Both the position numbers and the translations under genes were made by a program. Of a stretch of 64,000 nt of DNA, positions 25,220 through 35,858 are shown in pieces (position 1 is the stretch's first letter; every line of letters starts with the position of its first letter). The DNA comes from Fusibacter ferrireducens (GTDB taxonomy: Bacteria; Bacillota; Clostridia; Peptostreptococcales; Acidaminobacteraceae). The notes beneath the pieces are model-generated. The model was not told the origin of the DNA. It saw only the letters and a program-made list of their open reading frames with translations, and ran no database searches. The stretch lies in contig NZ_JADKNH010000014.1 of NCBI RefSeq assembly GCF_015352425.1, positions 1-64,000 of the forward strand, written 5' to 3'.

Positions 25220-25414
25220 ATGGGCACTGTAGTCACATTAGTTATAGGTATTTTAATTGCGCTTTATGCCTTTACGATTATTCGAAAGTCTGTTAAGCAG
25301 GTAAAAGCAGGCAAATGTATGAGTTGTTCCGTCAAATCTGAGGATTGTCATTGCCACGAAGTTCATGATATAATTGACCTTGAAGAAGGTGGCAGGAATG
25401 ACAAGAAAAACTAA
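25220..25414 (+). CDS. FeoB-associated Cys-rich membrane protein
   Basis: A 64-residue protein with one N-terminal membrane helix (VVTLVIGILIALYAFTII) and a tail with Cys-x2-Cys (CMSC) and a Cys-His cluster (CHCHEVHD). This matches the FeoC-like small proteins found after feoB in Firmicutes; the cysteines may bind iron or a cluster. AGGAGG precedes the ATG. It overlaps the next gene by 17 bases. Confidence 0.85.
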   Translation: MGTVVTLVIGILIALYAFTIIRKSVKQVKAGKCMSCSVKSEDCHCHEVHDIIDLEEGGRNDKKN

Positions 25415-26321
25415 AGGTTTATTGAGTGTATTAGTCCCCGTTATAACGTGGGGCATTTCTTTTGTAAGTACAGAGTTTTTATTAGGTGTACTTGGACCGA
25501 TGACTATAGGTTCGATTAGATTTGTGATTGCCACTGCGCTTTTATATGTGGCTATGAAAATGACAAACCAATCTCTTAAAATAGCATCAAAGGATCGAAT
25601 TTTATTTTTGCTTGCAGGTGGCATTGGTATTGGTATTTATTTCTTTTTTGAAAATACTGGGATTAAATATATCTCAGCATCACCAGCTGCGCTTATTATC
25701 TCGGCAATACCTGTATTCACATTGATATTTGAAGCGATTATTTATAAGCGAAAATTTGATAGAACTGATTTATTTGCAGTTTTATTATCGGTATTGGGAG
25801 TAGTCTTTATTGTGGATATAAAGTTGAGTGAACTTTTTAATGCAAAGGAGAGTATGGGATACTTGATGATGCTGGGAGCTGTTGTGGCATGGGTTGTCTA
25901 TGCTTTATCATCAAAGCCCTTGTTTGAAAGGTATTCTTATTTAACGATTATCTATTACCAGTTCTTACACAGTATTCCTTTTTTTATACCGTTCATATTC
26001 TTTGAATCAAATAACTGGCATGCTGTTGGATTTGAAGCGTTTTTCCATTTGATTTTTCTGAGTATATTTGCTTCTGTTTTAGGGTTTTACTATTATGCCA
26101 AAGCAATGAACTTGCTTGGTATTACAGAGGCCTCAATTTTTATAAATTTTTTACCCATTGTCACCATTATCTTTAGTTTTTTCTATATGGGAACATTGAT
26201 TTCTGCAAGACAGTTTATTGGCGGGGCTCTTGTACTTGCATCGGTTACAATGACGACGCTGCATGAGCAAAGCGTTCAAAAATCAAAAGAAAAGCAAGAG
26301 ATGTTAAGTGAATTAGAGTGA
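25398..26321 (+). CDS. EamA/DMT-family transporter
   Basis: A 307-residue protein with ten membrane helices in two EamA repeats; the first has LVPVITWGISFVSTEFLLG, and both repeats end with Gly-rich helices (LAVLLSVLGVVFIV, FIGGALVLASVTM). Such drug/metabolite exporters have no predictable substrate. The start is ATG 25398 with AAGGTGG five bases upstream; an earlier TTG would extend further into the previous gene. It is the last gene of the feo transcript, followed by two hairpins. Confidence 0.88.
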   Translation: MTRKTKGLLSVLVPVITWGISFVSTEFLLGVLGPMTIGSIRFVIATALLYVAMKMTNQSLKIASKDRILFLLAGGIGIGIYFFFENTGIKYISASPAALIISAIPVFTLIFEAIIYKRKFDRTDLFAVLLSVLGVVFIVDIKLSELFNAKESMGYLMMLGAVVAWVVYALSSKPLFERYSYLTIIYYQFLHSIPFFIPFIFFESNNWHAVGFEAFFHLIFLSIFASVLGFYYYAKAMNLLGITEASIFINFLPIVTIIFSFFYMGTLISARQFIGGALVLASVTMTTLHEQSVQKSKEKQEMLSELE

Positions 26322-26359
26322 TGCATTTAATAGAGAGAAGGATCTGATATAACAAGACA

Positions 26360-26388
26360 AAGGAACTGTCGGAAAAAGACAGCTCCTT
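26360..26388 (+). repeat. Hairpin after the EamA gene
   Basis: AAGGAACTGTC and GACAGCTCCTT form a stem with a 7-nt loop, without a T-run. It may be an RNA-stability element. Confidence 0.45.
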
Positions 26389-26422
26389 CAAAAATACCCA
26401 AAATGCAAAATGCAAAATGGAA

Positions 26423-26466
26423 ACCTCCTACCTTGTGTCGAATCTATAGGTAGGAGGTGTTTTTTA
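26423..26466 (+). terminator. Terminator ending the feo-EamA transcript
   Basis: ACCTCCTACC (26423-26432) pairs perfectly with GGTAGGAGGT (26449-26458), followed by GTTTTTTAT. Upstream at about 26398-26420 the heptamer AAAATGC/G occurs three times in a row. The remainder of 26467-26666 has no clear signal. Confidence 0.9.
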
Positions 26467-26666
26467 TACAAAAATAAAAAGCCTATCTTTAATAGATCCA
26501 TTCCATGAAGACAAGATTTGAATTGGAAAATAGATTCTGTTGATACAATAATAGCAGTTTCTCATTTTTGAACTGATGAGAATTCATTTTTTTGCCGATA
26601 AACCTTATAGTAAAAAAAATTTTAGAATAATGGTTAGGAATCCGATAGAGCTAAAAGGAGACTCAC

Positions 26667-28904
26667 ATGAAAATAAATCAACTCTTGCAATCTTTAAAAT
26701 CAGAGCAAAAATATAATTTAAAGCCAAGAGAGCAAAGCACTGGTGAGAAGTTACTTGAAAGCTTCAAGAGTAAAACGCCAGGTGTCAATCAATTGGCATC
26801 CAAGTATCAAGTTAATTTATCGGAAAAAGAAGTCAAGACCATCGATGATTTTGTAAAGAAAACAGAAGGCCCTTTAAATGATAAACTCAACACGGTTGAG
26901 ATTGCACTCTATAAAGGGATCGATATAAATGAAGATAATTTAGAAACCATTCACAGTGCGCTTACAGAAAATCCCGATATGGATGTGGAAATTCTCTTGC
27001 CTAAGAAGGATGAATCCATTGGAACGGAAGGTCCAGAGGGTAAAAAACTAGAGGATATCATCGACAATCTGAAACTGCCGGAGAATTTAAAGGAAGCGCT
27101 TAAAACTGCCATAAGAGAGGGTGCAAGTATAAAAGACGCTGTTAAAGCAGTTGCAAAACAGATTGTTGATACACTCCCCGAGCAATATCGAGATATGCTC
27201 AAAGGCGTTTTAGAGTCTGGTGGCTTAAAGGATTTATCGGACGCCATGATCTCTCTTGCTAAAGAGGTTGCGTTAACGCCTGACCAGATTACTGCAATTT
27301 TGTCCATCGGTATAAATCCAAATCAGCCTGTAGATGCCAATCAGGGCAGTTTAAATTTTCAAAATGATGTCATGCGGATTCAAGAACTTATTGATGCCAT
27401 TAAAGCATCGGAAAAGGCGTCAGAGGCAAAGTCTTTGAATCCAGATGCACTACTCTCTGTGTTAAAAGAGATGGTATCCGATTTGCAGGCGGATTCTAGA
27501 AGTTCAAAGGGAATCCATTCATTAGAAGTATTAGTAAATAGTGACCCAACGGTGAAAACGTTTATCAGTGACTTTTTAAAAGACACTCTGGGTGAAGCCG
27601 TAGAATCTGATGTTTCAAATCCAAAAGAAGATGGCTCTACAAAAGTCGATCATGCAAACGCTGAAGGTGACGCACAGGGATGGACTTCAACGCCTGAACT
27701 GGATGAAGCCACAATTCTGTTTGCTCTGGAACAAATGTTAGGTGCAGTTACACAAACCCATCAAGATATCTTGCAATCTTTTGATGTTAAAACCTATATC
27801 GTGGAAACGATTACGGAAAAATCTGCTGCATTGCAGGCCGAATTTGAAGCGACAAAGGATGAGTTGGTCCATATGACGCGCACAGATCAAATGCCCACCG
27901 AAGAGTCCGTACAAAAGGCCATTAATCTTCTCGAAAAAACCATTATGAAGAGTGAAGTTGCTCTATATACAGATATGGGAACAGAGAAAAAATTATTGGT
28001 GATGTCAGGACAACTGGCAAATGCACAAAAGTATCTTTTGAGTGGTGATGTGGAAAAAGCCATTGGTCTCATAAAAGAAACACATGAACAGCTCCAGAAA
28101 ATACATGTGAATATGAATCCTAAAAAAATTCAGAGTTTTGCCACGGAAAGGGTCAAAGAAACACTTGAAATGTTGAGACCGGAGGCGGAAAGAGCTCAGG
28201 TTAAATCAACAACACTCAAAGAGGAAGTTTCCAAAATTTTAGATCTTCAAAAGGATATGAGTGGAGATCGATCCGCACGTGATATCTTAGAAGTATTGAG
28301 AAGCCTTGGGTTAAATCATGAAGTAGAAACAGCTGAAGCGCTTTCAAAGAAAACGGATGTGACTAAGATGGATCACATTAATGAAAATATTAAAGAAATT
28401 TTGCTCAAGTTGATGAAAGAAGACAGTTCGAATCGAAATATCGAAGAGACGCTCATGAGTCTTACAGGGCAGCAAATGATGAATGATTCTGGTCAGAACC
28501 AGCAAGGGGGACAACGTTTTCAATTTTTTAATTTACCTTTTGAAGATGATCTTGAAATCAATAATATGAAGGTTTACATGACTGGCAATAATAACAATGA
28601 AACGCTGGACTACAAGAATTCAGAACTCTATTTTGGCATGACACTTAAGCATCTCGGTGAAACCGGGATTAAAATACAAATTAAGGATGAAAAAGTTTCG
28701 GTCACTGTAATGAATGACCATGTGGCAGTATTCTCAGAGGCCTTTAGTGCATTGGAGCAGGAAGTCAATGCCATTGGTTATGCATTTGACGTCGCTCATT
28801 TGGAACCCTACAAAGCCGAAAAACCTTTTACTCTAACAGGTGAAATCGCACCAAGTGAACCATATCATTACGACGCCAAGAAAGGATTTGATTTTAAAAT
28901 ATGA
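26667..28904 (+). CDS. Large FliK-like protein (possible DUF6240 type)
   Basis: A 745-residue, mostly helical, acidic protein with no signal peptide or membrane segment. The last 120 residues look like the C-terminal domain of flagellar hook-length control protein FliK: a strand-rich ELYFGMTLKHLGETGIKIQI, then KVSVTVMNDHVAVFSEAFSALEQ. The long middle part is low in recognisable motifs. It overlaps the next gene, an FlhB-tail homologue, by four bases; the same pairing is known as ylqG-ylqH in Bacillus. A role in export control is possible but unproven, since no flagellar genes adjoin. AAAAGGAGA precedes the ATG. Confidence 0.6.
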   Translation: MKINQLLQSLKSEQKYNLKPREQSTGEKLLESFKSKTPGVNQLASKYQVNLSEKEVKTIDDFVKKTEGPLNDKLNTVEIALYKGIDINEDNLETIHSALTENPDMDVEILLPKKDESIGTEGPEGKKLEDIIDNLKLPENLKEALKTAIREGASIKDAVKAVAKQIVDTLPEQYRDMLKGVLESGGLKDLSDAMISLAKEVALTPDQITAILSIGINPNQPVDANQGSLNFQNDVMRIQELIDAIKASEKASEAKSLNPDALLSVLKEMVSDLQADSRSSKGIHSLEVLVNSDPTVKTFISDFLKDTLGEAVESDVSNPKEDGSTKVDHANAEGDAQGWTSTPELDEATILFALEQMLGAVTQTHQDILQSFDVKTYIVETITEKSAALQAEFEATKDELVHMTRTDQMPTEESVQKAINLLEKTIMKSEVALYTDMGTEKKLLVMSGQLANAQKYLLSGDVEKAIGLIKETHEQLQKIHVNMNPKKIQSFATERVKETLEMLRPEAERAQVKSTTLKEEVSKILDLQKDMSGDRSARDILEVLRSLGLNHEVETAEALSKKTDVTKMDHINENIKEILLKLMKEDSSNRNIEETLMSLTGQQMMNDSGQNQQGGQRFQFFNLPFEDDLEINNMKVYMTGNNNNETLDYKNSELYFGMTLKHLGETGIKIQIKDEKVSVTVMNDHVAVFSEAFSALEQEVNAIGYAFDVAHLEPYKAEKPFTLTGEIAPSEPYHYDAKKGFDFKI

Positions 28905-29152
28905 ATAAGCTCAAACCGTTGAATCCATATGAACAAAATGTAAAAATAGATGACTTTATGTCAGTATCGGAAACGCTTATTAAGGAAGCCAATGAGGCGG
29001 GTAAATCCATAGAAGAAGATCCAAGCAAATTGAAGCACATGATTAAAAATGATCTCAGGGATAATATGCCGCCACAGATCTATGCGCTGATCGGTTTGAT
29101 CAGTTCAACCGTTGAAAAACTCGAGAAGGAACAGGGGCAAATTAAGGCATAA
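28901..29152 (+). CDS. Free-standing FlhB C-terminal-like protein (FlhX/YlqH type)
   Basis: An 83-residue protein. TLIKEANEAGKSIEEDPSKL, then MPPQIYALIGLISSTVEKLEK, follows the pattern of the cytoplasmic FlhB tail after the autocleavage site, where substrates of the export gate are recognised. The NPTH cleavage motif itself is absent. In other bacteria FlhX-type proteins can replace the FlhB tail. Coupled to the FliK-like gene by ATGA overlap, matching the known FliK-FlhB partnership. Recognition is by eye. Confidence 0.6.
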   Translation: MNKLKPLNPYEQNVKIDDFMSVSETLIKEANEAGKSIEEDPSKLKHMIKNDLRDNMPPQIYALIGLISSTVEKLEKEQGQIKA

Positions 29153-29178
29153 TAGCACCAAAATAATAATTACTTGAA

Positions 29179-29220
29179 ATCGGTTTGAGGCATTGTGAGA
29201 TGCTTTGAGCCGATTTTTTT
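29179..29220 (+). terminator. Terminator after the FlhB-tail-like gene
   Basis: ATCGGTTTGAGGCAT and ATGCTTTGAGCCGAT form an imperfect stem followed by seven T. Confidence 0.8.
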
Positions 29221-29313
29221 ACTGGCAATTGGATAACAACTTTATAGGACAGCCTTTCGTTTATGCTGAGAATCCTGTATAATATATGAGACTATAGGGA
29301 GTGTGAAGATCTT

Positions 29314-29772
29314 ATGAAAGTAAGTAAAACATCAAAAACATCTAAACCGGCAAGTGGTAGTGCCGTCAAAAAAGCGGAAACGTCTGCTTCAAGCGCTGTT
29401 GGAAAGATCAGTTTTACAGAAATTTTGGCGCATAAGGATTATGATCAGCAAAAAGAGGCACTTCAAAAAGCGCTTGACGAAATTGATCGAAAAGGTCATG
29501 CGCTTATAGAAAATCGAACGGTTGAATCCCTATTTGAATACAAAAAAATGATTAAGGACTTCATTGAAGAAACGGTTCATAAGGGGTTTGAAATCAGGGA
29601 AAGACGAGGTTTTTCAAGAACTGGTCGAAATAAAGTGATGAGAACTGTAGTCGAAATAGATAGCAAATTGACGGAACTTACGGATTTGATTTTAAAGCGA
29701 GAACACAAAGAGATTAACATACTAAAAAAAGTGGGTGAAATACAGGGATTGCTCATTAATTTGATCATATAA
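29314..29772 (+). CDS. YaaR family protein (DUF327)
   Basis: A 152-residue protein. The N-terminal 35 residues are Ser/Lys/Ala-rich and unstructured; the rest is helical, with SLFEYKKMIKDFIEETVHKGFEI typical of YaaR/DUF327. Its precise function is not known to me; in Clostridia and Bacilli it is often near replication or flagella-related genes. It precedes pcrA by 83 bases, and its own terminator lies upstream rather than between them, so joint transcription with pcrA-ligA is possible. Confidence 0.75.
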   Translation: MKVSKTSKTSKPASGSAVKKAETSASSAVGKISFTEILAHKDYDQQKEALQKALDEIDRKGHALIENRTVESLFEYKKMIKDFIEETVHKGFEIRERRGFSRTGRNKVMRTVVEIDSKLTELTDLILKREHKEINILKKVGEIQGLLINLII

Positions 29773-29855
29773 TGGCATTTGTGAAACGCGGATTAAAATT
29801 TCAAGCGAGCTTTTTGTAAATGCTTTAGAACCCAAACGATATGAGGAGGTAACAA

Positions 29856-32087
29856 ATGGATTTAAGCATCTTAAACGATGTGCAGAGGAAAGCCGTCGAG
29901 GTCGTCGATGGTCCAATTTTGGTTGTGGCAGGCGCTGGTTCTGGAAAGACAAGGGTCTTAACGCATCGGATTGCCAATTTAATAGAAAATCATGACATTT
30001 TTCCATCTGGCATTATGGCCATTACATTTACCAATAAAGCGGCAAACGAAATGAAGACAAGAATTGGATCACTTATAGGACCAGTGACATCTCAAATGTG
30101 GGTGGGTACCTTTCACTCAATCTGTGTTAGGATTCTTAGACGAGATGCAGATCGAATTGGTTATACGAGTGATTTTGTTATTTATGATACACAGGATCAA
30201 AAGGCACTCTTAAAAGCGTGCTATAAAGAACTCAATATAGACGATAAGCAGACACCGCTTAAGACCAGTCAATTTAAAATATCAGCTGCCAAAAATGACA
30301 TGCTCACGCCAGAGCTTTATGATATGCAAAATGCAAGTGATTATAGAGAAAAAGGCTTCATAAAGCTCTATTATCTATATCAAGCAAAACTTAAGCAAAA
30401 TCAAGCAATGGACTTTGACGATCTAATGCTTAAAACCATAGAGTTGTTCAAGCAAAACCAAGATGTACTCAGCTATTATCAAAATAAATTCAAATATATT
30501 CACGTGGACGAGTATCAGGATACCAACAGAGCGCAGTATACGCTGATTCAATACCTTGCAGCGAAAAATAGAAATCTGTTTGTCGTCGGGGATGCAGATC
30601 AGTCCATCTACAAATGGCGTGGGGCTGATATCCGAAATATCAGAGAGTTTGAAGAAGACTTTCCAGGCGCTCAAATCTTTAAGCTGGAACAGAACTACAG
30701 ATCGAAGAAAAATATACTGGACCTTGCCAATAGTGTCATTGTGAACAACCCGAACAGGAGGGATAAATCACTTTGGACAGATCAGGATTCTGGTGAAAAG
30801 ATAGGGTATTTTAGAGGTTATGATGAAAAAGATGAAGCTAAATTTGTCATAGAACGCATCAGAACTTTTATACGAGAAAAAGAGTATAAACTCTCTGACT
30901 TTGCGATTCTCTATAGAACCAATGCGCAATCGAGATCTTTTGAAGACCAGTTGATGCTCAATGCTATGGCCTATAAAGTGATCGGTGGATTGAAGTTCTA
31001 CGAGCGCAAGGAAATTAAGGATTTGCTTGCCTACATGAAACTTGTCGTCAATCCAAATGACGATGTGAGTTTTATAAGAGTGATCAATGAACCTAAACGC
31101 AGTATTGGCGGCAAGACCATCGAAAAAATACAAGCCTTTCAATCCAAAACGGAACTCTCATTGCTTGAGAGCATCCCACATTTATCTCAAATTGAGGGTA
31201 TTGGGGCCAAAGCGCAAAAGGGTCTTGTAGAATTTTATGAACTCATAATGGGGTTGAAAGCAAAGCTGGATACGGCTTTTGTATCTCAGATTTACGATGA
31301 ACTCTTGGAAAAGCTCAATATAATATCACTCTATGAATTGGAGCGCTCTATTGAAGCAGATGCACGCATAGATAATATTTATGAATTTAAAACCGTCATA
31401 GAAGAGTTTGAAAAGCGGAGCGAATCGCCAAATTTAAGAGATTTTCTAGCGGAAACATCGCTCAGGAGCGACCAAGATAACATTGAAGAGCAAGAAGACG
31501 GCGTTTTGTTGATGACGCTTCATGCTTCCAAGGGGCTCGAATTTCCAGTGGTCTTCTTGGTGGGGCTTGAAGACAATTTATTTCCCTCTTTTAGGGCAAT
31601 GGATGATCCGGAAGAACTTGAAGAAGAGAGACGCCTTTGTTACGTGGGGATCACCAGAGCAGAAGAGCGTTTGTTTGTCACACATGCTAGAAATCGCAAT
31701 CAATATGGGCGGTTTGAACCGAGACATCCGAGCCCGTTTTTAAGGGAAATGGATCAAAGTATCCTTGAGAATCTTTCGGATCAAAACGAAATGCCAAGTT
31801 TTGATCCGCCGAAACCTAAAAAGGAAAACTATTTTAGCAAAAATGCATTAAAGAGCAAGCAAAGCTTTTTCGGAAAGGCCTCTGGAACGCAAGGGAATAC
31901 AACTCCAGTAGCTAGCGCCAGTCAATCTGCTACCTATTTTGCCGGGGCGAAAGTCAATCATAAAGTCTTTGGCATGGGGCTGGTTATATCAGTGGGTGCT
32001 GATGGCGAAATGCTCACAATTGCGTTTGACAGTTGCGGAATTAAAAAAATTCATTCGGGCTTAGCCCCTATTAGAAGAGTAGATTAA
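29856..32087 (+). CDS. pcrA: ATP-dependent DNA helicase PcrA
   Basis: A 743-residue UvrD/Rep-type superfamily 1A helicase. Motif I is VAGAGSGKTRVLTHRI near residue 22, Ia AITFTNKAANEMK, II HVDEYQDTN, III VGDADQSIYKWRGA, IV EQNYRS, V LMTLHASKGLEFPVVF and VI YVGITRAEE. The C-terminal tail has the Tudor-like KVNHKVFGMGLVISV. PcrA unwinds DNA in repair, plasmid rolling-circle replication and removal of RecA, and clears RNA polymerase. It is directly followed by ligA, the common Firmicutes order. GGAGG lies seven bases before the ATG. Confidence 0.97.
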   Translation: MDLSILNDVQRKAVEVVDGPILVVAGAGSGKTRVLTHRIANLIENHDIFPSGIMAITFTNKAANEMKTRIGSLIGPVTSQMWVGTFHSICVRILRRDADRIGYTSDFVIYDTQDQKALLKACYKELNIDDKQTPLKTSQFKISAAKNDMLTPELYDMQNASDYREKGFIKLYYLYQAKLKQNQAMDFDDLMLKTIELFKQNQDVLSYYQNKFKYIHVDEYQDTNRAQYTLIQYLAAKNRNLFVVGDADQSIYKWRGADIRNIREFEEDFPGAQIFKLEQNYRSKKNILDLANSVIVNNPNRRDKSLWTDQDSGEKIGYFRGYDEKDEAKFVIERIRTFIREKEYKLSDFAILYRTNAQSRSFEDQLMLNAMAYKVIGGLKFYERKEIKDLLAYMKLVVNPNDDVSFIRVINEPKRSIGGKTIEKIQAFQSKTELSLLESIPHLSQIEGIGAKAQKGLVEFYELIMGLKAKLDTAFVSQIYDELLEKLNIISLYELERSIEADARIDNIYEFKTVIEEFEKRSESPNLRDFLAETSLRSDQDNIEEQEDGVLLMTLHASKGLEFPVVFLVGLEDNLFPSFRAMDDPEELEEERRLCYVGITRAEERLFVTHARNRNQYGRFEPRHPSPFLREMDQSILENLSDQNEMPSFDPPKPKKENYFSKNALKSKQSFFGKASGTQGNTTPVASASQSATYFAGAKVNHKVFGMGLVISVGADGEMLTIAFDSCGIKKIHSGLAPIRRVD

Positions 32088-32098
32088 AAATGAATTGA

Positions 32099-34118
<2,020 letters not shown>

Positions 34119-34120
<2 letters not shown>

Positions 34121-34152
34121 AAAAGTCTAAAGACATGACCAAAGACTTTTTT
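34119..34152 (+). terminator. Terminator after ligA
   Basis: AAAAGTCT (34121-34128) pairs with AGACTTTT (34143-34150) and runs into T residues. It starts at the ligA stop codon. Confidence 0.8.
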
Positions 34153-34252
34153 ATCAAAAACATGAGCTTTGGGGAGTTGCTTCAAGGTAATTAACATAAG
34201 TATTTTCAACGGATATAGCGTGTGAAGATCAAAGTGAATTCAATTTCAAAAG

Positions 34253-34336
34253 AGACCTCATCTACATTTTAAAAAGAAAAAACAGGAGCCTTTTCAGAGG
34301 CGAAAATGTTAATTTTTTTTAATACAGATGAGGTCT
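34253..34336. repeat. 84-bp imperfect palindrome in the ligA-oppB gap
   Basis: AGACCTCATCT (34253-34263) and its exact complement AGATGAGGTCT (34326-34336) close the structure; inside, ACATTTT pairs with AAAATGT. A T-rich tract of about eight lies in the right arm. It could be a second terminator, a transposon-like miniature element or a small RNA. The other parts of 34153-34925 are very AT-rich and contain TTTATTCAAA three times (34539, 34762, 34790) but no gene or convincing promoter. Confidence 0.6.
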
Positions 34337-34925
34337 TTTCTATTATATGTTGGATGACTATAAAGAATACTGCATGAATATGTAGTGAAGTAATTATGCA
34401 TGAAAGACATTTATTCTGTTTTCCAAAAATTATATTGAGACAACTTAATAAGAATTTATTTATTTCAGAAAAGAAATCACAAGATTACTGAAAATTAATA
34501 TATTCAAAAAATGAAAGATCACTGGGTCTCAAAATTCATTTATTCAAATCGCGTATAAAATGGTTTTTATAGAATATTGGAAGTTCTGCCAATCAGACAC
34601 GAACTTGTGTAGAAGATTTGTTACAATATATTCATAGGTTGAAATAGTCAGAAACATTGAAAAACAGAGAGACTTAGGGTATCATTAGTACAAACACATT
34701 ACAAAAGTATTTTTCTGTTCACACATTGTTCACACTTATTCATTTTGATGGGGTGACATTTTTTATTCAAACAAGTGCAATTATTATTATTTATTCAAAA
34801 TAGAAATGCAATTGAATAGAAATATAGTGTCAAAGTTTACGGATTTGTGTGATCGGTAGAAAAGTGAATGGAATTGTATTCTGAATAGTGTGACTATTTT
34901 GAAAATTTGAAAGGAGTGTAAGGGT

Positions 34926-35846
34926 TTGGGCAAATATGTTGTAAGAAGATTGATATCTATGGTTATTACATTGTGGTTCGTAATCACGATTACATTCTTT
35001 TTGATGCACTCAATTCCAGGTGGCCCATTTTCTAGAGAAAAGGCTTTACCGGAAAAAGTTCTTGAGGCATTAAATGAGAAGTATCACTTAAATGACCCTT
35101 TATGGAAACAGTATGTGGATTATCTTCAAGGCGTTGTAGTATTAGATTTTGGTCCATCATTTTCGAGACCGGGTATTTTTGTATGGGATAAGATACAAGA
35201 GGGATTTCCGATATCTGCCAAAGTAGGGGGTATTGCGTCGCTGCTTGTTATTCTCTTCGGTGTTCCGGCGGGGATCATATCTGCCTTGTATCAGAATAAG
35301 GCCCCCGATTACTTAGTGACTATATTAGCGACTCTGGGCGTTGCAGTGCCAAGCTTTGTTGTGGCCACGCTGTATATATATGTGTTTGCCGAGAAATTAG
35401 GTTGGGCACCTGCCTATGGTTTAGAGGAAATTAAATCTTACGTTGGACCTTGTTTAGCACTAGCGGGATTCTCGCTTTCATTTGTTGCTAGACTTTCAAG
35501 ATCCAGCTTGCTTGAAGTAATGCAACAAGATTACATTAGAACAGCAAGGGCAAAAGGTTTATCAGAGTTCAGAGTCATTTTCAAACATGCACTCAAAAAT
35601 TCTTTGATTCCAGTTATCACATATATGGGACCAACCATTGCATCCATCTTAACAGGTTCGTTTGTTATTGAGAAAATATTTGCTATTCCAGGCATGGGCA
35701 AACTCTTCGTGGAAAGTGTTGGTAACCGTGATTATACGATGATTATGGGGACGACAATATTCTACGCAGCATTTGCGATCTTTATGATTTTCATTGTGGA
35801 CATCGCATATGGTATTATTGATCCAAGAATTAAATTAGGTGATTAG
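34926..35846 (+). CDS. oppB: Oligopeptide ABC transporter permease OppB
   Basis: A 306-residue permease with six membrane helices. The N-terminus VVRRLISMVITLWFVITITF and SIPGGPF are typical of OppB/DppB. The EAA loop that contacts the ATPases is at RTARAKGLSEFRVIFKHALKNSLIPVI. It starts with TTG, with AAAGGAG about nine bases upstream. First gene of the oppBCDF cluster, followed by oppC after 12 bases. Confidence 0.93.
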   Translation: MGKYVVRRLISMVITLWFVITITFFLMHSIPGGPFSREKALPEKVLEALNEKYHLNDPLWKQYVDYLQGVVVLDFGPSFSRPGIFVWDKIQEGFPISAKVGGIASLLVILFGVPAGIISALYQNKAPDYLVTILATLGVAVPSFVVATLYIYVFAEKLGWAPAYGLEEIKSYVGPCLALAGFSLSFVARLSRSSLLEVMQQDYIRTARAKGLSEFRVIFKHALKNSLIPVITYMGPTIASILTGSFVIEKIFAIPGMGKLFVESVGNRDYTMIMGTTIFYAAFAIFMIFIVDIAYGIIDPRIKLGD

Positions 35847-35858
35847 GAGGGAATAGCA

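Noticed and set aside
34253-34336. T-box leader for the opp operon
   Set aside because: No conserved T-box sequence or specifier stem is visible and the genes are not aminoacylation-related.
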